Shown here in pieces: positions 9,315 through 18,554 of a DNA stretch of 64,000 nt. The stretch is from JAPOUP01 sp965203255 (lineage in GTDB: Bacteria; Pseudomonadota; Alphaproteobacteria; Rhodobacterales; Rhodobacteraceae), in the NCBI GenBank assembly GCA_965203255.1, contig OZ241882.1:2666001-2730000 (forward strand), in the 5' to 3' direction. The notes beneath the pieces are model-generated. The model searched no databases. It was not told where the DNA came from and saw nothing but the letters and a program-made list of their open reading frames with translations. The position numbers and the translations under genes were made by a program. Position 1 is the stretch's first letter; every line of letters starts with the position of its first letter.

Positions 9315-10348
9315 TTACGAAATTGAAACGCGCCGTCCTTTCGAGTCCGGATATTCCGCCATGACGCGCTTCGCGAGATCAAAGTCCGCTTTCTGGCATA
9401 TGAGATGCTCTCGGGCTTGCCCTACTTGCAACGCATTATAAAAGTCCATGTTCTCGCTACTAGCGGACAAAGGGACACCTTTCGCGGCCCGGTTCAGTGT
9501 ATCCTCGATAATCGCGCGACATTCCCGGCTTTGTTCAAGTTTCATTGTCAGTAAAGTTGGATCGGCGGCTCGGACTATTGCGGGTGAAAGAATGGCGGCA
9601 GCCATTTGACGATTTATTTCTGCGTTTCTTTCTCTAATGTTTCCCAATATGCTTGGGCACTGCGCACATAGTTGTAGGTCAAAGGTCAAGGGCATGTAGA
9701 TTTCAATGCCTTCACACGCCAGCCCCATGTTTCCTAAAGAACCATCCAGCGGCTGACTATTGTGTATGGTGACCGGATTGTCCGATAGATAGAACCGACG
9801 CCCTTTCGGCGCTTCGATCAGCAAGAAATCCTTTAAACCTATAATCTTAGTGACGTCTCCCGCAGAATTACGCATTAAACTTATGTGTTGTTTGCGCAGC
9901 GTATCATCGGTAAGTGGTTCATACTCTTCAACATCTTCTATCGAACCACCAAGCGCTTCTAGTTTTTTAGCGAGTTGCCGCTCCATATCTACGAATTGGT
10001 CACGCTGCGACCGAGTGCGTAGAAATTGAAACGCAAGAAGCATCGCCAAGTGAGCTTTCTGCTCTGGAGTTCCATCGAAACGTCGGTTTTCAATGACGCT
10101 ACGATAGGTTGGTAGAAGCATGTCTTCCAATCGGCAAACCGACTCCTCGAAACTCGCCAAGTAATTCTCATCAATCCTAAACTCGTGAAAACGCCTCTCT
10201 GCCATGATGTTCTTTATTGAGGTGGTAAAGCCTCTGCCGGTACTCTTTGAGAATACATGGACCTGCTCTTTTTTCACGTTGGAAAGGAAATTCCGAAGAA
10301 TAAACTTGGGAACGTAATGTTGGTTTTGTGCAGCCTGCGTTTGCGACA
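9315..10348 (-). CDS. DUF4238 family protein
   Basis: 344 residues starting MSQTQAAQNQHYVPKFILRN. HYVPKFILRNF followed by a charged body and RRFYLSDNPVTI is the DUF4238 signature. The start at 10348 follows a GAGAGG ribosome-binding site. The gene is markedly AT-richer than the IS DNA around it, which suggests separate acquisition. DUF4238 has no established biochemical role; members often occur in accessory islands. It heads the HEPN / Uma2 / MNT-HEPN cluster on the same strand, so a defence or stress function is plausible but unproven. Confidence 0.7.
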
Positions 10349-10453
10349 TCAGGGCACCTCTCAACGGTGGGGGGGGCGACCTGACTATCATTGATGTCGC
10401 TGGAAGACAATGTCCTGCGAAGCATGTACCTGTCGCTCATTATAGATACTTAC
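10349..10453. other. spacer between DUF4238 and HEPN genes
   Basis: About 100 AT-rich bases with no recognised gene. They contain the GAGAGG site of the DUF4238 gene. Confidence 0.4.
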
Positions 10454-11065
10454 TCAACTCGTGATTGGCTGCAGGAGTTCCGACAGCAGTATCTCCCGGT
10501 TCTCTGGCAGCGGCCCCAGCCATGCATAGGGTGGGGGAGGCTCGGTGTCGGCCGCAAGCAGCAGTCCCGCCCCGCGGAGAGCGTCCGCCGCCCGGGCCAC
10601 AACCCTCGCCGCCCGGATTGCCAATCCTGCGACCTCCTCCGCGAATTTCGGGTCCCTGGCCGCCGCGGCAAGCTCCATCTCCAGCCGCTGGATTGCAACG
10701 GGCAGGCGGAGGACGGCGTGGCAGAACCTGTCCGAGACCGTTGAATCGTAGCCTGCCAAATGGTCCTGGCGGGTGAAGCCGTCCATCTGGCGGACAGCCT
10801 CGGAAAGGTCGGAATGCCCGGCCCGTTCGGCCTGCTCGGCGAGGAGTTCGGCGTCGTGCGACCCTTCCGGGTCGATCCCGCGACGCCCGAGCATGGCCCT
10901 TGCCAGATGCTCGGCCGCATCGGCGGTCTGGGCGACAAAGCGGGCCGCGTCGTCGTCCGCAAGGTTCCAGTAACGGTCCTCGCCGGTCTCCGCGGCCGCC
11001 ACCGCCGCATTTCGGATATGGGTGGTGGAGTTGAGGATGAACTTCCTGTACTTTTCCGGCTCCAT
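10454..11065 (-). CDS. HEPN-domain protein, remnant of an MNT-HEPN fusion
   Basis: 203 residues starting MEPEKYRKFILNSTTHIRNA. It contains the HEPN signature AAEHLARAMLGRRGIDPEGSHDAELLAEQA (shown in part) and the partner segment QMDGFTRQDHLAGYDS. It is clearly paralogous to the C-terminal halves of the proteins at 12224, 23522 and 29708. Upstream in frame, NRFRPRKEGEPT still matches the linker NRPRPEGEPT of those fusions, but the nucleotidyltransferase half is gone. HEPN partners of MNT proteins are usually RNases or targets of adenylylation. The canonical RX4-6H motif is not obvious here. Confidence 0.7.
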   Translation of the reverse strand: MEPEKYRKFILNSTTHIRNAAVAAAETGEDRYWNLADDDAARFVAQTADAAEHLARAMLGRRGIDPEGSHDAELLAEQAERAGHSDLSEAVRQMDGFTRQDHLAGYDSTVSDRFCHAVLRLPVAIQRLEMELAAAARDPKFAEEVAGLAIRAARVVARAADALRGAGLLLAADTEPPPPYAWLGPLPENREILLSELLQPITS

Positions 11066-11204
11066 CGTCGGCTCCCCCTCCTTCCGCGGCCTGAACCGGT
11101 TCCGGGCACGCTCCGCGGGGCCATGAGCGCTTCAGGAGGGAGGCCGATGGTCCGGTTTTCCCATGGTCCCTGCGGCCCGTCTCAATGGAATGGGCTTCAC
11201 TCCG

Positions 11205-11310
11205 GCATCCAGTCGGTGGAATCCGTCCGTTCCGGCGGATGCGGGTCAGGCCATCAGTCGAACGGCGAGGGTGACCGCCACGCGCCCCGGTCCCGCTCCG
11301 TTTCCGGCCC
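11205..11310 (-). repeat. shared 3' tail repeat T1 (end of the Uma2 gene)
   Basis: In the gene direction the segment encodes ERDRGAWRSPSPFD and the stop, then continues with a downstream block ending in GCCGGAACGG and ATTCCACCGASTGGATGC. The same block ends the MNT-HEPN genes at 24505-24640 and 29646-29783, and its coding part ends the gene at 12224. Uma2 and MNT-HEPN proteins are unrelated, so the repeat is a mobile or recombining 3' module rather than homology of the genes. Confidence 0.75.
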
Positions 11311-11994
11311 GGGCCCGTGGGCCAGCATCTCCGTGAGACGCGCCCGTGTCTCCGCCCGGGGGTTTATCCGCGCGATCCGCAGGGCTTCGGAGAGACGGTC
11401 CCGCGACAGGACGGGCAGGAGCCTTGAGGTCTCCATCGGTGCGGGTCCTCTTTCCGTCCGTAGGTCAAGGATATGGACGATGGGCGGCGTGTCACTGCTC
11501 TTCCTTGTCACCTGCCACATCTCGCGTACGCCAAGAGCCGCGTAACGGGCGGGCTTGTCATGGTCGAGATTGGTGACCTCCACCTCGACCACGAGATCGG
11601 GCGGTGTGGCGGACTCGAAATCCAGAAGCGCCTGATCACCATCTTTCGCGGCGGCATACCATGCCTCGGCGTTCCCGCCGATGTAGAAAGCCGCGTCCGC
11701 CTCCAGACCCGTGCCTTTCGGATCCCCGGGACGTTTCCAGCGGGTTCCTCCCAGGAGTGCCACCTGCTTCCCCAAAAGGGATCCGGCGATCTCCACGAGC
11801 CGATCCGTCGCTTTGGCGTTGACCTCATGGACACTTGACGGTGACATCCAGCAGATGATGCCCCGGGCTGCGTCGATCATCACGCGCCGCCCCGCCCGGT
11901 TCCAGTCCATGCTGGCCAGTCTTTCCATCATGTCCAGGGGTATGTTGTCGATGCGGTGGACACGCGAACCCATGGAACCTGTGGCACACTCCAT
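11254..11994 (-). CDS. Uma2-family PD-(D/E)XK nuclease-like protein
   Basis: 246 residues from the ATG at 11994, which follows a GGAGG site by five bases. The Uma2 fold is indicated by GLEADAAFYIGG and PPDLVVEVEVTNLDHDKPARYAALGVREMW, which supply the acidic D...EXE-type cluster of the PD-(D/E)XK superfamily. Uma2 proteins are abundant in cyanobacteria and in mobile DNA and are annotated as putative endonucleases; their role is not established. The last 14 residues are encoded by the T repeat shared with the neighbouring MNT-HEPN genes. Confidence 0.7.
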   Translation of the reverse strand: MECATGSMGSRVHRIDNIPLDMMERLASMDWNRAGRRVMIDAARGIICWMSPSSVHEVNAKATDRLVEIAGSLLGKQVALLGGTRWKRPGDPKGTGLEADAAFYIGGNAEAWYAAAKDGDQALLDFESATPPDLVVEVEVTNLDHDKPARYAALGVREMWQVTRKSSDTPPIVHILDLRTERGPAPMETSRLLPVLSRDRLSEALRIARINPRAETRARLTEMLAHGPGPETERDRGAWRSPSPFD

Positions 11995-12061
11995 GATATC
12001 CTCCATATCGGATCGACATTCCTCCTACACCATGGCAGGAGATATCCGCAACCTTTCCTGA

Positions 12062-12215
12062 CAGGTCGCCGGGCCGGTCGGTGTCCGGTAGTGACGGGTC
12101 CATCCCGACAGAGGTCCCGAAAGTCCCGCAGGATTTTCGGTATCGAGCTGGCTTGACAAGCCTTTCGGCGCATTGACCTCCCGCGTAGGACTGCGCGGTT
12201 CCGGCGGCTGGTGGT
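12062..12215. repeat. repeat P1, related to 13732-13860
   Basis: The block containing TGACGGGTCCATCCCGA, AAGTCCCGCAGGATT and GACCTCCCGC is diverged but clearly related to P2. It lies on the 5' side of the Uma2 gene and ends just before repeat T2. Together with the T repeats it gives the island a cassette-like T-gene-P, T-gene-P order. Confidence 0.55.
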
Positions 12216-12223
12216 TCTCCGGA

Positions 12224-12300
12224 TCAGTCGAACGGCGAGGGTGACCGCCACGCGCCGCGGTCCCGTTCGGGGTCCGGACTCACAAGGGGCCGGAGGTCGG
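12224..12300 (-). repeat. shared 3' tail repeat T2 (end of MNT-HEPN paralogue 1)
   Basis: Encodes PERDRGAWRSPSPFD and the stop. It is almost identical to the ends of the Uma2 gene (T1) and the MNT-HEPN copies in the large inverted repeat (T3, T3'). Confidence 0.75.
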
Positions 12301-13282
12301 CCTGGAGCCCTAGGATTTCCGGCAGGAGGGCATCCCGCGCCCCGACCAACGGCGCCAGCCACTGGTACGGCGGGGGAGGCGGTCGGCCCTCGGTGTCACG
12401 CACGGTGGCCAGCCGGAGGATGTCCTCGGCGGTGGTCGCGGAATCGGCCACGACCCGCGCTGCCCGCGCCACCACATCGGCTAATTTCGGGTCCTCGGCG
12501 GCCGAGGCGAGCTCCAGCGCGAGCCGCTGGATGACGATGGGCAGGCGGTCGGCGGCGTGGCCGAGGCGGTCGGCGTTCGTCCCGTCGTAGCCCGCCACAT
12601 GGTCCTCCCGGGTGAAGCCGTCCATCTTACGGATGTCCTCCGCCAGGGCGGAATGCCCGGCCCGCACCGCCTGGTCGGCGAGGTCGTCGACATCATGCCT
12701 CCGAAACGGGTCGATCCCCCGCCGCCCGAGCATGGCCTTGGCAAGGTGTTCCGCCGCGTCAGCGGTGGCGGACACGAAATGGTTGGCGGCGAAGTTCGCG
12801 TCCCGCCAGTTGCCGCCCATTCCGGCTTTCGCCACCGCCGACGCCGCAGTCTCGATGAAGTTGGATGTGTTCGCGATGAACTGCAGGTACCTCTCCGGCT
12901 CCATCGTCGGCTCCCCTTCCGGCCTCGGCCTGTTCCATCCACCCGCCAGCAGCCTTCCATCGCGCACGATCTCGCGCCCGACATGCCCGATCGACAGCGC
13001 TTTGAGCCGCGCCACGGCCTCCGGCAGCGCGAGTGCCTGGACGTCCCAGCGCAGCGCCCTGATCGGCAGGCCGTCCGGTATGGGAGTGACCCGGTCGCCG
13101 GACCGGGTGATGAAGGCGACGTCCCAGTCGCTGGAGGGCAGGTGGTCGCCCCGCGCCCGGGATCCGAAGAGCACCGCCGCCCGTGCGTCGGGCCATGCGG
13201 CGAGCGTCTCCTCCGCCGCCCGCCGGATTCCGGCGAGGGCCGCCGCCGCGGTGGCGGGCGTCTGTCTGTCAGGGCCGACCAT
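12224..13282 (-). CDS. single-chain MNT-HEPN protein (nucleotidyltransferase fused to HEPN), paralogue 1
   Basis: 352 residues. Residues 1-130 are a minimal nucleotidyltransferase with the GSX10DXD motif (GSRARGDHLPSSDWDVAF). After the linker NRPRPEGEPTMEP comes a HEPN domain (ADAAEHLAKAMLGRRGIDP...HDVDDLADQA, MDGFTREDHVAGYDG). In type VII toxin-antitoxin pairs (MntA/HepT) these are two proteins, MntA adenylylating the HEPN RNase. Here a methionine at the usual HEPN start is read through in one frame. The ATG at 13282 matches the start of the paralogues at 23522 and 30766. The C-terminus lies in repeat T. Confidence 0.75.
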   Translation of the reverse strand: MVGPDRQTPATAAAALAGIRRAAEETLAAWPDARAAVLFGSRARGDHLPSSDWDVAFITRSGDRVTPIPDGLPIRALRWDVQALALPEAVARLKALSIGHVGREIVRDGRLLAGGWNRPRPEGEPTMEPERYLQFIANTSNFIETAASAVAKAGMGGNWRDANFAANHFVSATADAAEHLAKAMLGRRGIDPFRRHDVDDLADQAVRAGHSALAEDIRKMDGFTREDHVAGYDGTNADRLGHAADRLPIVIQRLALELASAAEDPKLADVVARAARVVADSATTAEDILRLATVRDTEGRPPPPPYQWLAPLVGARDALLPEILGLQADLRPLVSPDPERDRGAWRSPSPFD

Positions 13283-13842
13283 GGTCACGGGACAGTAGCA
13301 CAGGGAACCGAGGGAAGGAAAGCGCTCCTTTGCACGGGCGCGCGGGGCGGGAGTTCCGACTCTGTTCTCTCTTCCGGCCCGTGGTCGTGGAGCGCATGCC
13401 GGTCGGATCATGTCATAGCGGCATGACGGAAATTCTAACCTACACCCGATGCACGGACATGTTCAGCACCGTCCGGACACCGATGGCGTCCGCGGGATCG
13501 GTCTGGCCCGTGCCGGAAGCGACCCCTGCCCCGACCGGTGCGTCAGGCAAGGCTGCGGGCGGGGACAATCCGGCAGAGGTGACCCCACCTGCCGTGGGCA
13601 TGTCGTTCGTTCTGCCGGGCTGAACCGCCGAATACGGTCGTGGGACTGCGATCAGGGACTCGAGTGGGCCAGATGGACACCTACCACCCGGATGAACCCT
13701 ACGCTGCCCCCGTCGTGAAATATCCTGAGCCGCGACGCGGCGGTCGGTTCCGGCGATGACGGGTCCATCCCGAAAGTCCCACGGGATTTCCGGCATTGCA
13801 CTGACCTGACGGGCGTTGCGGTGCATCGACCTCCCGAAGGAC
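13283..13842. other. non-coding stretch upstream of MNT-HEPN paralogue 1, with repeat P2
   Basis: The first ~190 bases match the region upstream of the paralogues at 23522 and 30766 (including the palindromic CATGTCATAGCGGCATG area), so they probably hold the promoter. From 13732 to 13860 lies repeat P2. Nothing else is recognised. Confidence 0.5.
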
Positions 13843-14179
13843 CGTGCGGTCGCGCGAGACTGGCCCCCATGTAGTTGGATGCCTCATAGCGCTGGATCTG
13901 CTGGTCCCGGGTCACCGCCACCTGCATGCGACCGCCTTCATCGCCGACCAGCACCACCGGCTTCAGGACGCCCTGGTCGATATGCTTCCCAGCGTCATGC
14001 GGTCCTTTGGGTCGGCGGTGACCCGGGACCACAGGGAAGCGGTGTTCGCGCAACGTAAATCCGAAGCCGGGCGGCTCGAGGGCATGCTGGATATCGTTGA
14101 TGCCGAGGTTCTCGATCCCCTCCGCGGGATCCGCGCCCCGGTCGAGGACGGGACCATGTCCGATGCCCTGAAGCTGGAA
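13843..14179 (+). CDS. unrecognised ORF fragment, cut by Tn3 transposon 2
   Basis: An open frame (PGHRHLHATAFIADQHHRL... RKSEAGRLEGMLDIVDAEV) runs up to the terminal repeat of the second Tn3 transposon, where it is truncated. Composition is protein-like in the second half. No family recognised; it may be a gene remnant or a chance frame. Confidence 0.25.
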
Positions 14180-14238
14180 GGCCCTATCGGAAGGTTTCTT
14201 CGTAAAACCACGTTAAGGAAGAACATTGTGCGAACTTC

Positions 14239-17117
14239 TCAGGTTCCCGGGGCTCTGGCGGGCCTGATGTGCAGTGGCCGCGCAATTATGCGTTCTGCGG
14301 CCCCGGAATGCCAGTCGAAATCTCCGGACAGGATGATGTGCTCCCACCCGAGCGGCGACGTAAACGGCAGCAGGGCAGGATCGTACAAGGGGCTTGTCCT
14401 TGCGGGATGGTTGGCGGCTTTGTCCATGTAGATCGTGTTCCAGAATGTGATGGCGGCGATAACCAGGTTTAGCGCCATGGCGCGTTTCTGCCGGGCAGCC
14501 TCAGAGCGATCACGAATGCGCCCCTGCGAGTGAGCAAAGACTGCATGCGCCAGCGAGTGCCTCGCCTCGCCCTTGTTGGGTCCAGCCTGGCATTCCATGC
14601 GCAGGTCGGCATTCTCGATCCAGTCGAGCATGAAGAGCGTACGTTCGATCCGCCCGATTTCACCCAGGGCGGGATACAGGCGGTTTTGTTGGCGATATGC
14701 TCCCAGCCTGCGCAGGATTGCAGACGGTTTCAGAGACTTGTCACGTATGCTGGCCGCCGGCCGCATGATGTCGCCCCAATGCTGCCGGATCACCTCGTCA
14801 TTGATTGGCTTGCCTATGATGGGAAGCAATGTCCCCCACGTTTTCGGTGGCCCAAAACAGGCCAGCCGCCGATCGGGGAAGTCGCGCAACCGTGGTGCGA
14901 AGCCCATGCCCAGAAGATGGAACAAGGCGAACACGTGATCCGATACGCCACCTGTATCGGTATGGTGGACGAGGGGGTCGAAGCCTGCCGGGTTATTCAA
15001 CAGGCCATCGAGCACGAAGGGAGCTTCGCCTGCTGTCGCTCCGATCACGCCTGAATGGAAGGATCCGTATTGACCGGACAGGAAGGAATGGATCGTCAAT
15101 CCGGGATCAGGTCCGTATTTCGCGTTGACCATGCCACTGCCACGGTGGGCGGCAAGGAACTGGCCATCTGAGGAGCTATGCTCTGCGGTGCCCCAGTGCT
15201 GTGCAAAGGGCAGGCTATGATGGGCGTCGACAATGCGTCCCAAAGCGTCTGCGAATGTTTCGGGCCGAAGGTACCATGTCTGCGCCCGGGTCAGTTGGGC
15301 ATGGCTGACGCGCGATGAAGCATAAGCCATGCGTTCAAGGCCGGGATTGGTGGCCCCAGCCAGGATCGCGGCCAGCACGGCAGCCGGTTCATCGTGGTGT
15401 TTTCCAGAACGCAAACCGGTGAAGGCATCAGGGAAACCTGTTTGCGCGTTCACCTCCCAGAGCAATTCCGTGATGCGGATGCGCGGCATTACGGCATCAA
15501 CGGCCCGCTCAAGGCGTATTGCAGCCGGAGGGGTCACCGCGTCATGCGCGGTGATTTTCAGCCGACCGCGTTCAATCCGAACGCCCGGAACGGCGTTACG
15601 TTTCAAGGCGCGGCCTGCCTGAGCAAGCCGCTTTTCGAGCTTTTCCCGCCGATCCGCCAAATGACCTCGGCCTTGTCTCGAGGTATGAGGTAGCTGTCGA
15701 AGCGACGATACTCGCGGCTGCCATCAACCCAAACATCCCCGGCGCGCAAACGGTCCTTCAGGGTGGAAACAACAGCGGTTTCGTAAACGCGCCGTTTCGG
15801 CAGTCCATTCTGCACGATCAGCGACGGCCAATGCTTGGCAGCAAAGGGCATCGGTGGATCAGCCGACCGCGCAGTCCCGGGAGCTTTCGTTTTCCGGTTT
15901 GGTTCCGGTCGCGCAACAAGGCAACAGCATCCTTGAGCTCGTCCCCCGCGTCGGTCGCATTGAACTGGAAGGCCTCCGGAAACGCCGGGGCGAACTTGCG
16001 CATATAGGTATATCTCTCTGTCGCCAGAGACAAAGGACCGCTAGTTGCCAACTCCCCGAAACTGGCGATTTCATCGCGGGTGCCCAAAAGCTTTTGCCAG
16101 CCGATTTCAGCATCAAGCGCAGTGAAGGGATCCTGCCCCAGCTCCTGTGCTCGGGCCATGGTATCAATGGATTCGCCAAAGAGCTGCATCAGCTTGCCCA
16201 CCCGTGCCTTGCCCATACGCCAAACCTCTTCCTGCCGGTTGCGCGAGCGTGAGAACAATTGGCCGGTGAGACGCTCGAACATGACGATGGTCGCGTCAGT
16301 GATCGTGATGGATAAATCTGTCATCTGTGCCGCAAGTGTCGCAATCCGCCGCCGCTCGTGCCACAGCACCTTCCCGCGCGAACTTGACAGGCCGGTCCGG
16401 GTGCATGCCCTGCCCGAGGTCAGGCGGCAAATCCAGTGCTCGCAGGTATTTCATGCTGGCGGGGCTGGCTGAATGTGGAAAGCCCCGCAACCAGGTCAGC
16501 CGCGTTTGACCGACCGCGGCATCGTTCACCAGAAGTTTCTGCAAGCTGTCACGCTGCTCTGGTGACAGGGCATCGAACAATGCAGCAGCGGCCTCGCGGC
16601 GCGCGCGGGCCCGCCCCTTTGGAGCAAGGCGCTCGATTGTATCGGCACTCGGCAGCACCAGTCGGTGTCTTCGAAGCTCCTCGATCAGCGTCTCGACAAT
16701 CCTGAAACCATGGTCCGTTGCGAACGCGGCCTTCGTGGCAATGTCCTCGGCTTGCTGTACATGCTCTGGTCCGAAAGAAGACAGCCCCAAATGCCGCATA
16801 GCCAAGGCATGATGCTCGTGCCTGGTATTTTGCCTAAGGGCATAGTCTTCGAGAGTACACGCATCGACCTGAAGTTGCTCTGCAAGCCAGGCGATCAGTT
16901 CGGCTGGCGGCATGATGTTTTCACTCCACCCCAAACCTGGGTGGCGCAACAATGATATATGCACCGCAGGTCCAAGGTGGTTTTCGGCGCGCCGCCGAGT
17001 GCGGATCAGATCAATGTCTTCTCCACTCAGCGGATAATGACTGATCAGGGCGTCAGAATCTGTCGGTACCCAAAAGAGTTTCGCATGTGCTCCGGGAGAA
17101 AGTGGTTTGCGTGCCAT
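14239..17117 (-). pseudogene. tnpA: Tn3-family transposase TnpA, several frameshifts
   Basis: Pieces in order: 17117-16330 (MARKPLSPGAHAKLFWVPTD...), 16369-15850 (AQMTDLSITITDATIVMFERL...), 15851-15640 (PFAAKHWPSLIVQNGLPKRRV) and 15660-14239. The last piece is the catalytic half with SSSDGQFLAAHRGSG, VHHTDTGGVSDHVFALFHLLG and IGRIERTLFMLDWIENADLR. Three frameshifts (near 16330, 15835 and 15640) separate them. The catalytic half looks intact, so the loss is recent. Confidence 0.85.
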
Positions 17118-17265
17118 AAGACGTCCTCAAAACATTGTTGCAGGTTTGAAGACACTCAATATTATAGAGACTGATAAAAAGACAGATTTGCCGCCCTGAC
17201 GCTGGATCAGTGCGGTTAAAGGAAATCAGGCCCTAAAACGGTCGTTAAAGGGACGTACGACGTAC

Positions 17266-17832
17266 ATGGCCCGCACTGGCGACATTCTCGGATACGCAAG
17301 GGTCTCAACCGCTGACCAGGATATCTCCGGCCAGAAAGACCGGCTAATACAGCATGGCGCAGTACGCGTCTTCGAGGACGTTATCTCCGGCAGGAATTTC
17401 AAACGACCCGGTCTGGATGCTTTGCTCGGTCAGGCCCGCCCCAACGACACACTGGCTGTCATCCGACTCGACCGCCTGGGCCGGTCGCTCAGGGAGTTGC
17501 TGGAAACAGTCGATGACCTCAAAGCCAGGGAGATCAACCTGATTAGCCTTGAGGAGCAGATCGACACAACGTCCGCCGCAGGAGAGCTGGTGTTCCATGT
17601 CTTCGGCGCTATCGCGCATTTCGAGCGCCGCCTGATATCTGAACGTACAAAAGACGGGCTAGCGACAGCGCGAAAGCATGGACGCATACCTGGGCGGCCG
17701 CCACTTAAGGAAGAAACAATCTCCGCATTACAGGATCTGGTCACAGCCGGAAAATCCGTATCCCAAGCCGCAAAACATCTCGGAATAGGTAGATCAACAG
17801 CTTATAGGATAACCAGAAATGCCACTCAGTAA
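17266..17832 (+). CDS. tnpR: Tn3-family serine resolvase
   Basis: 188 residues, full length. The catalytic domain starts DILGYARVSTADQDISGQKD (serine in ARVST), with the conserved VIRLDRLGRSLREL and the dimer region ISERTKDGLATARKHGR. A C-terminal helix-turn-helix (SVSQAAKHLGIGRSTAYRI) binds res. It is transcribed away from tnpA, so the ~150-bp gap 17118-17265 probably contains res and both promoters. Confidence 0.9.
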   Translation: MARTGDILGYARVSTADQDISGQKDRLIQHGAVRVFEDVISGRNFKRPGLDALLGQARPNDTLAVIRLDRLGRSLRELLETVDDLKAREINLISLEEQIDTTSAAGELVFHVFGAIAHFERRLISERTKDGLATARKHGRIPGRPPLKEETISALQDLVTAGKSVSQAAKHLGIGRSTAYRITRNATQ

Positions 17833-17893
17833 TCGGCGTTCTGGATTTGTACTCCCTTAGCGTGGTTCTACGAAGAAACCTTCCGATGGGGCC

Positions 17894-18299
17894 ACATACG
17901 CCACGACCGCGTCCGCTACCGGCAGCGCTCCAGCGGCGGGCGCGTGAACTCCGCCCTGAAGGACTCTTACGGCGCCCGGCACGTCCGCGTCCGGGGGCAC
18001 GCCAGGGTGGCCTGCCACCTGTTCCTCCGCGTGCTGGCCCTGACGGGCGGGCAGCTGATGCGGCTCACCATCTGACGCCACCAGCCGCGGCAGCACCGGA
18101 CGCCGCGGACGCCGCCCCGGAGGGGACGGCGCGGCCAGCCATGCGCGGACGGCGCCCGACGGGCCACAGACTGCGGCATTCCGCCACACCCAAGTCGGTG
18201 GAAACGCCCCGGGCACCCGTCAGTTCCGGTGTCGGGACCGTGGCGGAACCCAAAGACTTGCCGCGGCCGCCCGAACCGCGATAATTGTGCAAGAGGCTC
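17894..18299 (+). pseudogene. IS1182-type element remnant (transposase C-terminus and one end)
   Basis: Encodes HIRHDRVRYRQRSSGGRVNS...LKDSYGARHVRVRGHARVAC and ends at the TGA near 18075. The downstream noncoding end runs to GAGGCTC before the DUF805 start. It is nearly identical, in inverted orientation, to 2246-2651. Its 5' part has been replaced by Tn3 transposon 2. Confidence 0.75.
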
Positions 18300-18554
18300 A
18301 TGCAATCGATGAAGACCTGCTTTTATTCCAGGCATGGCGACTTCAGCGGACGGGCGGCAAGATCGGAATACGGGTATTTTATGCTGATTGCGGTCCCGGT
18401 ATGGATTTTCTTCTGGATTGCGCTCGGTATTGTGACCACACCACAGGCGGCAATGCTGGGCGGTGCGCCCAGTACAGCCTTTGGGCAGCTTGGTTTTTTT
18501 GTGGTGCCCGGGTTTTTCTTCTGCTTGGCTTGGCATCGGTTGTCCCAAGCCTAG

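Larger units (their letters stand above)
14180..17893. mobile_element. Tn3-family transposon 2
   Basis: Terminal repeats at 14180 (GGCCCTATCGGAAGGTTTCT...ACCACGTTAAGG) and, as reverse complement, at 17893 (GGCCCCATCGGAAGGTTTCT...ACCACGCTAAGG) differ at only a few of about 39 positions and end in the TAAG typical of Tn3 repeats. Contents are a broken tnpA (minus) and an intact tnpR (plus), divergently arranged. No 5-bp duplication is visible. The right end abuts the truncated IS1182-type transposase tail. Confidence 0.8.

Noticed and set aside
12006..12006. Upstream start for the Uma2 gene at 12006
   Set aside because: The ATG at 11994 has GGAGG at proper spacing; the upstream one does not.
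14175..17898. 5-bp target duplication for Tn3 transposon 2
   Set aside because: The flanks TGGAA and ACATA do not match; the transposon or its surroundings were rearranged.
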